A stretch of DNA of 64,000 nt from Pseudomonas sp. TTU2014-080ASC. Lineage in GTDB: Bacteria; Pseudomonadota; Gammaproteobacteria; Pseudomonadales; Pseudomonadaceae. Positions 37,933 to 46,410 of this stretch are shown here, one piece after another. The notes under the pieces are model-generated. The model was not told where the DNA came from and did no database searches. It saw only the letters and a program-made list of their open reading frames with translations. A program made the translations under genes and the position numbers. The first letter of the stretch is position 1; every line of letters starts with the position of its first letter. The stretch lies in contig NZ_LKKK01000002.1 in assembly GCF_001446935.1 (NCBI RefSeq), positions 62,001 to 126,000 of the forward strand, written 5' to 3'.

Positions 37933-38366
37933 CAGCTTTCTCCCAGTTTCAGCAGGCCCTGCTGCATGCTTTTCAGGCGATTAAGTACTTCAACACCGGT
38001 TTCGAAGCTGCGGGTCGCCGACATCATGTCGGTCATTTCTTCGATCTGATTGATGTCGGCGTAAAACACGTAACCCTGGTTATCTGCCAACGGGTTACCT
38101 GGCTCATAGCGGCGGATTGGATCGCGCCCGGCGCTTACCACATCCAGTACCTGGACATGAGCGCCGCCCATACCCACGCTGCGGCTGAGCATGTCGTTCT
38201 GATAAACCGCTGCGAAGACAGGCTTGCGCGCCTGATACACATCCTCCGCTTTGGCGGCCGAGGAGTCGGCGTTGGCCAGGTTACTGGCCACAGTATTGAG
38301 GCGAACGGTCTGCGCGTTCATCGACGATCCGGCAATCCGGTAGATGGAATCAAAGGCCACGATCAA
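37932..38366 (-). CDS. lfgC: Flagellar proximal rod protein FlgC
   Basis: This 144-residue rod protein has NAQTVRLNTVASNLANADSS near the N-terminus and a C-terminal EEMTDMMSATRSFETGVEVL region. It overlaps flgB by ATGA at the 5' end. It is the full family length. Confidence 0.95.
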   Translation of the reverse strand: MIVAFDSIYRIAGSSMNAQTVRLNTVASNLANADSSAAKAEDVYQARKPVFAAVYQNDMLSRSVGMGGAHVQVLDVVSAGRDPIRRYEPGNPLADNQGYVFYADINQIEEMTDMMSATRSFETGVEVLNRLKSMQQGLLKLGES

Positions 38367-38716
38367 CGTCCTTCAATGGCTTGTTTCAAGCCACGAAACT
38401 TCATGGAGAGAAAAGTCAGGCTGGTTTGAAAATCCATGCTGTTCTTGGAGAACTCAGCCTGCTCGACACTCAACTCAACGCTGTTGCCGTCTTGCGAGGG
38501 CTGAGTGGGAATGCGGTATTTCAGATCACTGCCGGCTGGGCCGAATGACGCCTGCGAATCAAGCCGCTGCATCTCCCTGGCAAAATCGATGTCGCGGGCC
38601 AGATAACCCGGCGTGTCTTCGTTGGCCAGGTTGGCTGCCAGAATCTCGCTGCGCTGCAGACGCAATTCGAGCGCGCGCGTGTGCGCCCCGACCACGTCAT
38701 CAATCCGTATACTCAT
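38363..38716 (-). CDS. lfgB: Flagellar proximal rod protein FlgB, first gene of the lateral structural operon
   Basis: This 117-residue rod protein carries LQRSEILAANLANEDTPGYL and AREMQRL-like segments, ending LTFLSMKFRGLKQAIEGR. It heads the lfgBCDEFGHIJKL operon. A -24/-12 promoter-like element lies at 38758-38772, so the leader would be about 30 nt, and a 23-bp palindrome lies further upstream at 38877-38899. It is divergent from flgA. Confidence 0.94.
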   Translation of the reverse strand: MSIRIDDVVGAHTRALELRLQRSEILAANLANEDTPGYLARDIDFAREMQRLDSQASFGPAGSDLKYRIPTQPSQDGNSVELSVEQAEFSKNSMDFQTSLTFLSMKFRGLKQAIEGR

Positions 38717-38757
38717 CCACCGTTACCCTTAAACCGGTTAGCATGGCGATGCCTTCA

Positions 38758-38772
38758 GCACAAAACGTGCCC
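38758..38772 (-). promoter_or_regulatory. Putative sigma54 promoter of lfgB operon
   Basis: On the minus strand the element reads GGGCACGTTTTGTGC, i.e. GGGCAC, five bases, GTGC. It keeps the essential GG at -24 and GC at -12 with correct 10-base spacing and deviates from TGGCAC-N5-TTGC at two positions. The predicted start site near 38746 leaves a 30-nt leader before lfgB. Confidence 0.6.
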
Positions 38773-38790
38773 ATCGCCCCTATTAAGAGC

Positions 38791-39597
38791 ATGTCATTGA
38801 TTTTTAACGAATTTACCTGCAACTCAGGCCCTAAACGCACAGTTCCGTTTCCGTTTGCAGGCTGGCTTTCAGGCCGATGCGGAAGTATTGCTTCCGCATG
38901 CCTGTCAGCGTTTTTCCTCCTGCATCAGCCTCTGTACGCGGCGCAGACCGCCAGCACGCAAATCGAACGCAGCATTAGCAGCTACATCGACAAACAAGTG
39001 ACTGAGCAGGCCCGCCAGCAGAGCTGGCAGCAGGTGCGCCACACGCTGCAAATCAACCACATCGGTAAACCTGAAACGCTGCCGCCCTGCACGCAGGCGC
39101 TGCGCCTTAGCGTCGAATCCGGCACTGAGCCCGACAGCCGTCAGCGCCTGCAACTGAGCTGCGCAGACACACCCGGCTGGAGCCACAGCGCCTTTGCCCA
39201 GGCGACGATCTACCTGATGGTGGTGCATGCTGCCAGCCAGATAGAGCGGGGCAACAACATCAGCCTCAACCAGTTGAAACTAGCCGAGGCCGAACTCAGC
39301 AAAATCCGCCGGGGCTACTTCCAGAGCATGGCCGAAGTCAGCAGCCAGGGCGCTAAACGGCGCATCCGTGCCGGCCAACTGATCACCCCGTCACTGCTCA
39401 GTGCAGCACTGATGATCCGCCGCGGTGAAGCAGTCACCATCCGCGCCAGTCATGACGGCATCAGCGCCGCGACTAAGGGCCAGGCAATGGCCAACGGACG
39501 GGCTGGTGAGGTTATCCGCGTGAGGAATCTTTCCAGTGAAAAAGTCATCGATGCGCAGGTCATCGAACCAGGCGTGGTGAGCAGCACTTTTCGCTGA
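38791..39597 (+). CDS. lfgA: Flagellar P-ring assembly chaperone FlgA
   Basis: The mature part of about 220 residues carries the SAF-type C-terminus (RIRAGQLITPSLLSAALMIR, RRGEAVTIRASHDGISAATK, GRAGEVIRVRNLSSEKVIDA) that assists FlgI in the periplasm. The signal-peptide core is SIASACLSAFFLLHQPLYA. The start is unclear. In frame only ATG 38743, ATG 38791 and TTG 38797 exist, and all give an unusually long leader that runs over the 23-bp palindrome. ATG 38791 is used here with low certainty. Confidence 0.8.
   Translation: MSLIFNEFTCNSGPKRTVPFPFAGWLSGRCGSIASACLSAFFLLHQPLYAAQTASTQIERSISSYIDKQVTEQARQQSWQQVRHTLQINHIGKPETLPPCTQALRLSVESGTEPDSRQRLQLSCADTPGWSHSAFAQATIYLMVVHAASQIERGNNISLNQLKLAEAELSKIRRGYFQSMAEVSSQGAKRRIRAGQLITPSLLSAALMIRRGEAVTIRASHDGISAATKGQAMANGRAGEVIRVRNLSSEKVIDAQVIEPGVVSSTFR
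38877..38899. promoter_or_regulatory. 23-bp palindrome, putative enhancer site of the lfgB operon
   Basis: Arms ATGCGGAAGTA and TGCTTCCGCAT (10 of 11 pairs) surround a central T. The same palindrome occurs upstream of the lafB operon at 48516-48538. Here it is centred about 130 bp upstream of the -12 element of the lfgB promoter, a typical enhancer distance for sigma54 systems. It overlaps the 5' part of the flgA frame. Confidence 0.65.
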
Positions 39598-39774
39598 GCA
39601 TGCCGAAAGGTGCCGTTTTAAGCCTCTGCTGTAGTGCGGACATAAGCGCCAGAGACAAGTGCCAAAAAAAATTCACAACGCCATTTAAGTGTCGCCGGAA
39701 ACTGGTCGCTTTACCTTTTCAGCAGGCAATTACAGCCAGCTCCAATCAAGCGTTCAGCACGAAGGAATATTCAA

Positions 39775-40671
39775 ATGGCTCTGTCTATCCACACTAACTA
39801 CTCCTCGCTGGTCACTCAGACCAACCTGGGCAAAACCAACAATGCGCTGGGCACCAACCAGCAGCGTCTGGGCACCGGTTTCCGTATCAACAGCGCAGCT
39901 GACGATGCTGCCGGCCTGCAGATCGCTACCCGTCTGAACGCTCAGTCCCGTGGTATGGAAGTTGCCATCCGTAACACCGGCGACGCCATCTCCATGCTGC
40001 AAACTGCAGAAGGTGCGTTCAATGAAATGACCGACATCCTGCAGCGTATGAAAGACCTGTCCACTCAGGCTGCTAACGGCACTAACAACGTTGCCAAAGA
40101 CCTGGTCTCCATCCAGTCCGAATACGACCAGCTGGGTGTTGAAATCGCCAACATCATGGACAACACCAGCTACGCCGGCGACAAGCTGTTCAGCAAAGCA
40201 GCTGCAGGTAAATTCGGCGCAGCGGTCACCTTCCAGATCGGTGCTACCACCGCAGAAAAACTGACCCTGAACCTGAAAGACGTCAGCGGTGTAGACGTTT
40301 ACCAAGGCCTGATCGACGCACTGGACGGCATCTCCGCAACGTTCACCGCCGGTAATGCCGACACGGCTGGCAGTGAAGTTTCCAGCATCGCCGGTGCCAA
40401 CACCAACATCGACAAGGTTGCTACTGCCCTTGATGCAATCGGCACTATCCGCGCTCAGTTCGGTGCAACCATCAACCGTCTGAACCACACCGCCAACAAC
40501 CTGGCGAACATGAAAGACAACACCGACATCGCCAAAGGCCGCATGATGGATGCTGACTTCGCTAAAGAAAGCGCCAACATGACCAAAAACAGCATGCTGA
40601 TGCAGTCCGGCATCTCTATGCTGAAGCAAGCTGGTCAGATGCCAGGCATGGTTATGTCCCTGCTGGGCTAA
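39775..40671 (+). CDS. lafA: Lateral flagellin
   Basis: This 298-residue flagellin has full N-terminal (residues 1-150, with RINSAADDAAGLQIATRL) and C-terminal (220-298, with NRLNHTANNLANMKDNTDIA and ending GQMPGMVMSLLG) D0/D1 helices. Only a short middle (about 160-215) separates them, so surface domains D2/D3 are almost absent, as in many lateral flagellins. GAAGGAATA precedes the ATG. It is transcribed alone, with its own terminator, downstream of flgA. The codon use is strongly biased, as expected for a highly expressed gene. Confidence 0.95.
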   Translation: MALSIHTNYSSLVTQTNLGKTNNALGTNQQRLGTGFRINSAADDAAGLQIATRLNAQSRGMEVAIRNTGDAISMLQTAEGAFNEMTDILQRMKDLSTQAANGTNNVAKDLVSIQSEYDQLGVEIANIMDNTSYAGDKLFSKAAAGKFGAAVTFQIGATTAEKLTLNLKDVSGVDVYQGLIDALDGISATFTAGNADTAGSEVSSIAGANTNIDKVATALDAIGTIRAQFGATINRLNHTANNLANMKDNTDIAKGRMMDADFAKESANMTKNSMLMQSGISMLKQAGQMPGMVMSLLG

Positions 40672-40709
40672 TCAGCTGCATCCGGGCGTTAATCGCCCAC
40701 TTTAAAGAG

Positions 40710-40735
40710 CGCCCCGTTTTTGCGGGGCGTTTTTA
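40710..40735 (+). terminator. Terminator of the flagellin gene
   Basis: CGCCCCG, loop TTTTTG and CGGGGCG are followed by TTTTTAT. This is a strong intrinsic terminator about 40 bp after the flagellin stop; a smaller hairpin GGGCGTTAATCGCCC lies just before it. Confidence 0.92.
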
Positions 40736-40926
40736 TTTGCTTTAAAATTGCCTGCCTCTCCCTCCGCGCCCGCGAATCCCGCGCCCGCATACCCATTTTT
40801 AGTGATGCCAATCACAAAACGGCACAAAAGTTCAAGGCTTGTATGTGCAATTTCTTGACGCCAAAATGCCACCAAACCGCCTGCGGAACTTTTCTAAACG
40901 ACCACTGTCGCTCCGGCTAAGAGCCT

Positions 40927-41748
40927 ATGAATACCTCGACCGAACGTTATTCCGAGTCAGCCGCTGGTGCATGCTGCCTCACGATCAAGACTGGCCGTAG
41001 TGACTGCTATGCGGTGTTCAATCCCACGCTCTTTCAGCTGACCCTGGTGCAGGGTGAGCGCAGCGAAAAAATTGAACTGGGCTTCTCCGGCAGCCGCCTG
41101 CTTGAACGCCTGCTGCAAGTGCCTGGCGAAGTGGTCTCCCGTGATGAACTGATGAGCTACGCTTGGGCAGACCGGGTTGTTGGTCAGGGCAGTTTGAATC
41201 AACAGATTTACACCCTGCGCCAGGTACTTGGTGATGAAAAGAACCGCGAAATAATCCAGACCCTGCCGCGCCGTGGCTACCAGATCAACCCTGGCTACCT
41301 GACTCCCTCGGCTAATGACAGCGAGCAAGCACAGGCGGACAACGACCCGCCCGTGCCAGCAGCCAAGCGCCCACTTCAGCGTCTTCGGCGCTTGATCGCC
41401 AGCTTGGCGGCCAGTGTAGCGGTGTGCAGCGCCGGGCTTTTCACCCTGCTGTCGAATGCCAGCCAACCTGCGGCGAGTTACACCAGCCAGGTCAAGCTGG
41501 AAAGCCTCGACATTCGCTATATCGAGCAGTCTCCACAGCGTCTCGAGCAACTGGTCTCAGCCACTCGCAGCCTCAGCGAACGCCTGGCCGAACTGAGTAC
41601 TCAGCCCACCGCACTGACCTTCAGCTTGAGTCAGGACATTTATCAACTGGTGTGTCAGCCTGGCCAAGGTAAGGCCCACGTGCTGATGTTTCACGCCGGC
41701 CAACTCTCACACATCAAGGACGCCCAACTGCTGCGGTGTCTGTCTTGA
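40927..41748 (+). CDS. ToxR/CadC-like membrane-bound transcriptional regulator (LafZ-like)
   Basis: This 273-residue protein has an N-terminal winged helix of the OmpR/ToxR type (about 32-122, with VVSRDELMSYAWADRVVGQG and LNQQIYTLRQVLGD and TLPRRGYQINPGY), one membrane helix (about 155-176) and a periplasmic C-terminal domain with two cysteines. There is no receiver domain, so it senses directly across the membrane. E. coli Flag-2 has a putative transmembrane regulator gene, lafZ, in the same neighbourhood (before lafA). Here it lies just downstream of the flagellin and overlaps a small membrane partner. Confidence 0.82.
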   Translation: MNTSTERYSESAAGACCLTIKTGRSDCYAVFNPTLFQLTLVQGERSEKIELGFSGSRLLERLLQVPGEVVSRDELMSYAWADRVVGQGSLNQQIYTLRQVLGDEKNREIIQTLPRRGYQINPGYLTPSANDSEQAQADNDPPVPAAKRPLQRLRRLIASLAASVAVCSAGLFTLLSNASQPAASYTSQVKLESLDIRYIEQSPQRLEQLVSATRSLSERLAELSTQPTALTFSLSQDIYQLVCQPGQGKAHVLMFHAGQLSHIKDAQLLRCLS

Positions 41749-42200
41749 GCCTGCAGCGCGGCACAAGTCGCGCCCACTGGCTGCTTGCAACCCTGGCGGG
41801 TCTGTTACTGCTGAGCATTTGTGCCGCCCAGCTGTGGCTGTACTACACCAGCGCGGAACTCAATGGCCGCCATCACGCCAGTGGCGAGGTGCAGTTGAGC
41901 AACGGGCAGGTGCTGCAGCTGACGCACAGCCTACATATTCACAACGGGCGCTTTTACAGCATGACCCGTCAGGGGCACGGCATTCTGGAAACATCAGGCG
42001 TGGTTGAGACAGGCTTTCTCGGCACTTACCGCCTGCGGGTGGAGCGGGGCGAAGTACACAGCCTCAACGAACAGAGTGATGATGGCATGGTCTTCAACCT
42101 GATGTACGCCAGCCACCCCGACTCGGTCATCCACCTGAGCCAGCTCAATGGCTGTCTTCTAGCTCGGGAAACCCAGCAGCTGTTCTGCCCGGAGAGCTGA
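41736..42200 (+). CDS. Small single-pass membrane protein, ToxS-like partner of the upstream regulator
   Basis: This protein has up to 154 residues, with one N-terminal membrane helix (about 14-35) and a periplasmic beta-rich domain with two cysteines near the C-terminus (GCLLARETQQLFC). The start is GTG 41736 or TTG 41745; both overlap the regulator's end, so translation is probably coupled. The arrangement copies ToxR-ToxS and TcpP-TcpH, where the small protein stabilises or tunes the regulator. No sequence family was recognised. Confidence 0.65.
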   Translation: MSVLSLQRGTSRAHWLLATLAGLLLLSICAAQLWLYYTSAELNGRHHASGEVQLSNGQVLQLTHSLHIHNGRFYSMTRQGHGILETSGVVETGFLGTYRLRVERGEVHSLNEQSDDGMVFNLMYASHPDSVIHLSQLNGCLLARETQQLFCPES

Positions 42201-42248
42201 TCACTCAGCTTCCGGCGCGGACGTAAGCGCACTGCCTGTAACCCTGAT

Positions 42249-43217
42249 TTAGCCCTGCGGCGGGAGCGGATTGCGCCCTTCGCCACCCTTGAGATCTGCG
42301 CGCAGCTGGCCTTCGCCAAACAACTCGCGGTAAAGGCCTTCGGCCTCGCGGGTCAGCACAAGCACTTCGATACGGCGGTTGGCACCGTTTTTAGGATCAT
42401 CCGGCAGCAGCGGCATCACATCCGCCTGGGCAGCCACCTGCAGAATAGAAGAGGCCTGCAAGCCAGCCTTAACCAGCACATTGCGGGCACGCAAGGCGCG
42501 ATCCCCGGACAGATTCCAGTTGTTATAGCCACCCACTACACCGCGATAAGGCGTGGCGTCAGTATGGCCGCTGATGATCAGAGGGTTTTCGACCTTGCTG
42601 AGAATGCCCGCAAGGCGCTGCAGCAGCATTTCAAAATGCGGGTCCAGACTCGCGCTGCCGCGGCTGAACATAAAGCGCTCACTGTCGTCCTTAATCAGAA
42701 TTCGCAAGCCTTGCGGCACCACCTGCGCCTGAACATTCGACTCTGCATTGAGCTGCTTGGCCAACTGATCCATCAGCTGCACCAACACGCGCATTTGCTC
42801 AGGCTCAACAAAATACGGACTTACCTGCTCAAGAAACTCGAGCTGTTGCTCGGTCAGCTCCGGCATATCGACGCTGCGCTTCTCGTCGTTGCTGTCCTGA
42901 GGTGTTTCGGCGGTGTTGGACTGGTCAGAGCGGCGGGAAATCTGCACCGGGATGCCGTCCAGATCCAGCACCGTCTTGCTGACGCCATCAAAGATATCGG
43001 CACCGCCATCAACCACTGGATTGACCAGCGAACCTTCGGCCACAGTCACTACATCCAGCTTCGGCTGGACGATCCAGAGCACCATAAACAGCGCCATCAT
43101 CGCCAAGGTGAAGTCGGCGAAGGCTACTTTCCAGGCACCACTGTGTTCCTCTTCGTGGCCTTTCTTACTGCGGCGTTTGACGATCACTTCATGGGCGTCA
43201 CCCCCACGCTTCTTCAT
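42249..43217 (-). CDS. lafU: Lateral flagellar stator protein MotB (LafU)
   Basis: This 322-residue stator protein has one membrane helix carrying the proton-channel aspartate (KVAFADFTLAMMALFMVLW, Asp35) and a C-terminal OmpA-like peptidoglycan-binding domain (ISGHTDATPYRG, NWNLSGDRALRARNVL, GANRRIEVLVL). The MotB-type helix points to proton drive rather than sodium. It overlaps motA by ATGA and is the last gene of the lafB-lafU operon. Confidence 0.94.
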   Translation of the reverse strand: MKKRGGDAHEVIVKRRSKKGHEEEHSGAWKVAFADFTLAMMALFMVLWIVQPKLDVVTVAEGSLVNPVVDGGADIFDGVSKTVLDLDGIPVQISRRSDQSNTAETPQDSNDEKRSVDMPELTEQQLEFLEQVSPYFVEPEQMRVLVQLMDQLAKQLNAESNVQAQVVPQGLRILIKDDSERFMFSRGSASLDPHFEMLLQRLAGILSKVENPLIISGHTDATPYRGVVGGYNNWNLSGDRALRARNVLVKAGLQASSILQVAAQADVMPLLPDDPKNGANRRIEVLVLTREAEGLYRELFGEGQLRADLKGGEGRNPLPPQG

Positions 43218-44086
43218 GCCGCGTCCCTTTCATCCTCATAGCGGTTAACCCAGGTTTCCAGCTGCCTGAAAGCAGGTTTTACGTCCTGTTCAATCAGCTT
43301 GCGGCCTGCGTCCACCGCCAACAGCGTGGGCTTACCGGCCACGTGGGCGACCAACGTTGTGCGCACGCACTCAAGGGCAGAAAGCTCTGTCTTGATGCGT
43401 TGGCTCATGGCGTTGGAAAGGGGCTCCATAACGCAATAGCACATGAAAATACCGATAAAGGTGCCCACCAGCGCCGCCGCCACATGAGCCCCCACCTCAG
43501 CCACTGAGCCGCCGATGCTGCCCATGGTGATGATGATGCCGAGAATCGCCGCGAGAATACCGAAGCCCGGCATGGCTTCACCGATTTTGTTCAGCGAACG
43601 AGCTGGCTGCAGCAGGATATGCTCCATCGCCTCAAGCTCCTGCTCAAGGAAACCTTCCAACTCATGGGCGCTGATCTTGCCCATGGCCATCAGACGGAAG
43701 TTGTCGGCAATAAACGCCATCAGGTTTTTCTCCTGACGGATCAGCGGATATTTAGCAAACAGATCGCTCTGCTCCGGCTCTTCGATGTGGCTGTCGAGCA
43801 CCTTAAGGCCGCCAATTTCGACCATTTCCAACAGCTCATACAGCAGCATCAACAACTGCCGCTGAAACTCTTCGCCACGGCGCTTGTAAACAAACACGCC
43901 TTTAATCTGGGCGAGCATTTCAACCAGCACTTCTTTCGGGTTGCCGACGATCAGTGCCCCCAGACCCGCGCCCAGAATGATGACCATTTCTGCCGGCTGC
44001 CAGAGCATGCTCAGTTGACCATGCGCCATCAGATAACCGCCGATCACGCAGGCCACGATGATCATGATACCCAGTAATTTCTGCAC
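43214..44086 (-). CDS. lafT: Lateral flagellar stator protein MotA (LafT)
   Basis: This 290-residue four-helix stator protein has a large cytoplasmic loop. Visible segments are the N-terminal helix pair LGIMIIVACVIGGYLMAHG and MVIILGAGLGALIVGNP, and the later helix pair with PGFGILAAILGIIITMGSIG and HVAAALVGTFIGIFMCY. It forms the ion channel with the downstream MotB protein. It starts one base after the sigma-factor stop. Confidence 0.95.
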   Translation of the reverse strand: MQKLLGIMIIVACVIGGYLMAHGQLSMLWQPAEMVIILGAGLGALIVGNPKEVLVEMLAQIKGVFVYKRRGEEFQRQLLMLLYELLEMVEIGGLKVLDSHIEEPEQSDLFAKYPLIRQEKNLMAFIADNFRLMAMGKISAHELEGFLEQELEAMEHILLQPARSLNKIGEAMPGFGILAAILGIIITMGSIGGSVAEVGAHVAAALVGTFIGIFMCYCVMEPLSNAMSQRIKTELSALECVRTTLVAHVAGKPTLLAVDAGRKLIEQDVKPAFRQLETWVNRYEDERDAA

Positions 44087-44087
44087 C

Positions 44088-44822
44088 CTAGCCTCTCTCG
44101 TTCAGGTAACGGCTGGCCTTGGTAATTGCTTGCTTGCTCAGCTGGCAGACGCGGGCGTCGCTCAGCTCCAGCACCAAGGCAATTTCCTTCAGGCTCAGTT
44201 CATGTTGGTAGTAAAGGGTCAGCACCAGTTGCTCACGCTCACTCAGTTGGCTGAGTGCTTGGGCCAGCAGGCGCTCTTTGAGCACACGCTCTTCGACGTT
44301 GCTGCTGCCCTGGGCAACCGGGTCATGACCGCTACTCAGCAGCTCATCCAGGCTTTCGATGGCCTCACAGGCATCGGCCTGCAGGTATTCCTGATACTGC
44401 TTTTCACTCAGGCCAGTGCTGGCCAGAATTTCTTCGTCCTGAGGCATGCGCCCCAGTTTGCGCGCCAACTCGCGGATGGCGTCGCGGATACGGTGGGTCT
44501 GCTGCCGGACCTGACGCGGACGCCAGTCCTGACGGCGTAGCTCATCCAGAATCGCACCCCGAATGCGCAACGCAGCAAAGCGTCCGAACTGCTCATCCGG
44601 TGTACCGTAGCGCCGCAGACATTCCATCAACCCCATCAGACCGATTTGCTCCATGTCTTCACGGTCCAGCACGGCATTGGCCTGCAGGGCCAGCTGACTG
44701 ACGATGCGTTTGACCAGCGGCAGGTACTTCAGCATCCACTTCTGCTCAGCATCCGGGGCGAGCAGGGCCACACCACCTTGTTCGGCGGCGTACCCTTGCT
44801 GATCCAGACCCGAGGCGAGCAT
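44088..44822 (-). CDS. lafS: Lateral flagellar sigma28 factor (LafS/FliA)
   Basis: This 244-residue FliA-type sigma factor has region 2 (VDREDMEQIGLMGLMECLRR, GRFAALRIRGAILDELRRQD), region 3 (RQQTHRIRDAIRELARKLGR) and region 4 (LTLYYQHELSLKEIALVLEL, SDARVCQLSKQAI). It should direct late lateral genes such as the flagellin. Its anti-sigma factor FlgM is not visible in this window. Confidence 0.95.
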   Translation of the reverse strand: MLASGLDQQGYAAEQGGVALLAPDAEQKWMLKYLPLVKRIVSQLALQANAVLDREDMEQIGLMGLMECLRRYGTPDEQFGRFAALRIRGAILDELRRQDWRPRQVRQQTHRIRDAIRELARKLGRMPQDEEILASTGLSEKQYQEYLQADACEAIESLDELLSSGHDPVAQGSSNVEERVLKERLLAQALSQLSEREQLVLTLYYQHELSLKEIALVLELSDARVCQLSKQAITKASRYLNERG

Positions 44823-44833
44823 ACGGGCAGTCC

Positions 44834-45304
44834 TTACTGCACGATCAGCTTGCTGACCAGCACATGCTCGAACGGACGCTCAAGGTTCTTGCTGGTGAAG
44901 TCTTCGATCATGGCCGCTTCCAGACGGGCCTGCAGATCGGCGATGGGCATATTGCGCAGAGTCTCGTAATCCAGCGTCGAAAGGTTGGCAACCACCGAGT
45001 TGCGCACCATCGGGTCGAGCAGGGCGAGCTTCTTCTGGTCGGCTTCAATATCGGTTTGCAGCACCAGATCCAGCACGAAATAGTGCTCGCGGTCCTTACC
45101 CTTCAGGGTGACGATGATCTTTGGGACGGGAAAAAAACCATATTCTTTGGTCTGCTCCTGCGTCGGCTTACCTGCTGTACCTTCAGCACCGGCCACACCG
45201 GAGACTTGCAGCTCGCGCAGCATCATGTAGTTGGCAGCTGTTCCGCCCAGCACCACCAGGGTGTTGAGAATGAGCAGCAAGAGAACGATCCGCGGCATGG
45301 TCAT
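44834..45304 (-). CDS. lafF: Flagellar basal-body protein FliL (LafF)
   Basis: This 156-residue protein has one N-terminal membrane helix (RIVLLLLILNTLVVLGGTAA) and a periplasmic stomatin-like FliL domain ending ERPFEHVLVSKLIVQ. FliL supports the stator ring under load. Its place between the hook-length and sigma genes is the same as lafF in Aeromonas. Confidence 0.88.
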   Translation of the reverse strand: MTMPRIVLLLLILNTLVVLGGTAANYMMLRELQVSGVAGAEGTAGKPTQEQTKEYGFFPVPKIIVTLKGKDREHYFVLDLVLQTDIEADQKKLALLDPMVRNSVVANLSTLDYETLRNMPIADLQARLEAAMIEDFTSKNLERPFEHVLVSKLIVQ

Positions 45305-45329
45305 GACGTAAGTGGGTCCATTAGCTGGG

Positions 45330-46394
45330 TTAAACGGTTACCAGCACATCGCTGGCAGAATCCTGTTGAGGTGCCTGTTCGCTGCTGTCCTGAGCTGCCA
45401 GTACAGGTTCTTCAGCAGCCATCGGCTGGAAGGCACCACGACCTTGCTGGCGGCCACCCTGGGCATCCGCCGAAACCTGCACGTTGACCTGTACAAAGTT
45501 CTGCGCCACCAACTCCTGGCGCAGGCGCTCGCTGGTCTGTTGCAGCAAGCGCGCAACGTCGGTATTCGCGGCGGACAGTTGAACAGTGATGCGGCCGCCT
45601 TCATGGCTGAGGAAGATTTCCAGGCTGCCCAGTTCAGGCGGATCAAGGCGAATCGTGGCGTTCTGCACACGCTGATTGATCTGCATCTCAACGCTGTCCC
45701 GAAGGCTTTGCAGCATCTGCTCGCCCCATTGCGCTTGCGGCGTCTGAAGCTTGAGTGTGTGTGTCAGCGGTGCAGCCCGGTTGCCACTGAACTCAGCCAG
45801 CGTGGCGGCTTCAGGTGCGTCCACAGCGGTACTGGTCAGTGAACTCAGGGACTCGCTTTGAGCCTGCTCCTGCGCAATCAGGCCTGTGGCAACAGCAGCC
45901 GCTGCTGTTGACGCTGGCATTACCGCCGCAGCGGGTATCTGCGCACTTGGCAGACTGGTAGCGGACGCAGTAGACGCGGCTTCAGCCTGAGCCTGTGCAC
46001 CCGGGCGCTCAGCCAGTACCAGCGCAGCCAAAGTCGCTGCTGGGTTCAGTGCCTGCGGATGTTCCTGCTCAACACTGGCAGGCAAACCTGCCACTGGCAC
46101 CTGAGCAGTCTCAGGCTGCAGCTCACGGGCCTGTAGCGACACTGCCTGTTGTTCCAGCATGCTGCTCAGCCAGCGCTCAGGGTCAGGCTGCGCTGCTTCC
46201 ATCAGCTCAGAGGCAGGCGTAGTGTTGGTGCTCAGCAGCAGCGCCAGATCGCTGGGCAGCTCATCCGCACTGAGTGGTAACTCAAACACCGCGCCGGGCT
46301 GTGTATCGGCCATCTCCAGGGTGCTGGCAGCCACCGACTCATCGGCAACCGGGCCTGCGCCCTGAACGGCATTCGGGTTTATCAACGACAACAC
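45330..46394 (-). CDS. lafE: Flagellar hook-length control protein FliK (LafE)
   Basis: This 354-residue protein has a long Ala/Gln/Ser-rich, poorly structured N-terminal ruler (1-220) and a compact C-terminal FliK domain (about 225-315, NATIRLDPPELGSLEIFLSH, GGRITVQLSAANTDVARLL, VNVQVSAD). The tail is acidic and Gln-rich. It measures the hook and switches export specificity, and it occupies the lafE position. Confidence 0.9.
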   Translation of the reverse strand: MLSLINPNAVQGAGPVADESVAASTLEMADTQPGAVFELPLSADELPSDLALLLSTNTTPASELMEAAQPDPERWLSSMLEQQAVSLQARELQPETAQVPVAGLPASVEQEHPQALNPAATLAALVLAERPGAQAQAEAASTASATSLPSAQIPAAAVMPASTAAAAVATGLIAQEQAQSESLSSLTSTAVDAPEAATLAEFSGNRAAPLTHTLKLQTPQAQWGEQMLQSLRDSVEMQINQRVQNATIRLDPPELGSLEIFLSHEGGRITVQLSAANTDVARLLQQTSERLRQELVAQNFVQVNVQVSADAQGGRQQGRGAFQPMAAEEPVLAAQDSSEQAPQQDSASDVLVTV

Positions 46395-46410
46395 CTTGAA
46401 CCACTCCTGC

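Noticed and set aside
35617..38049. 810-residue plus-strand open frame
   Set aside because: It is antisense to flgF, flgE, flgD and flgC, which are clear full-length genes; the translation has no domain-like features and reflects codon bias of the opposite strand.
38344..38742. N-terminal extension of the flgA frame
   Set aside because: It runs antisense over flgB and the start of flgC and has no protein-family features.
39661..39701. Possible sigma28 promoter before the flagellin (GCCATTTA or GCCGGAAA as -10)
   Set aside because: Neither has a good TAAA at the right distance; a sigma28 promoter is expected biologically but cannot be placed with confidence.
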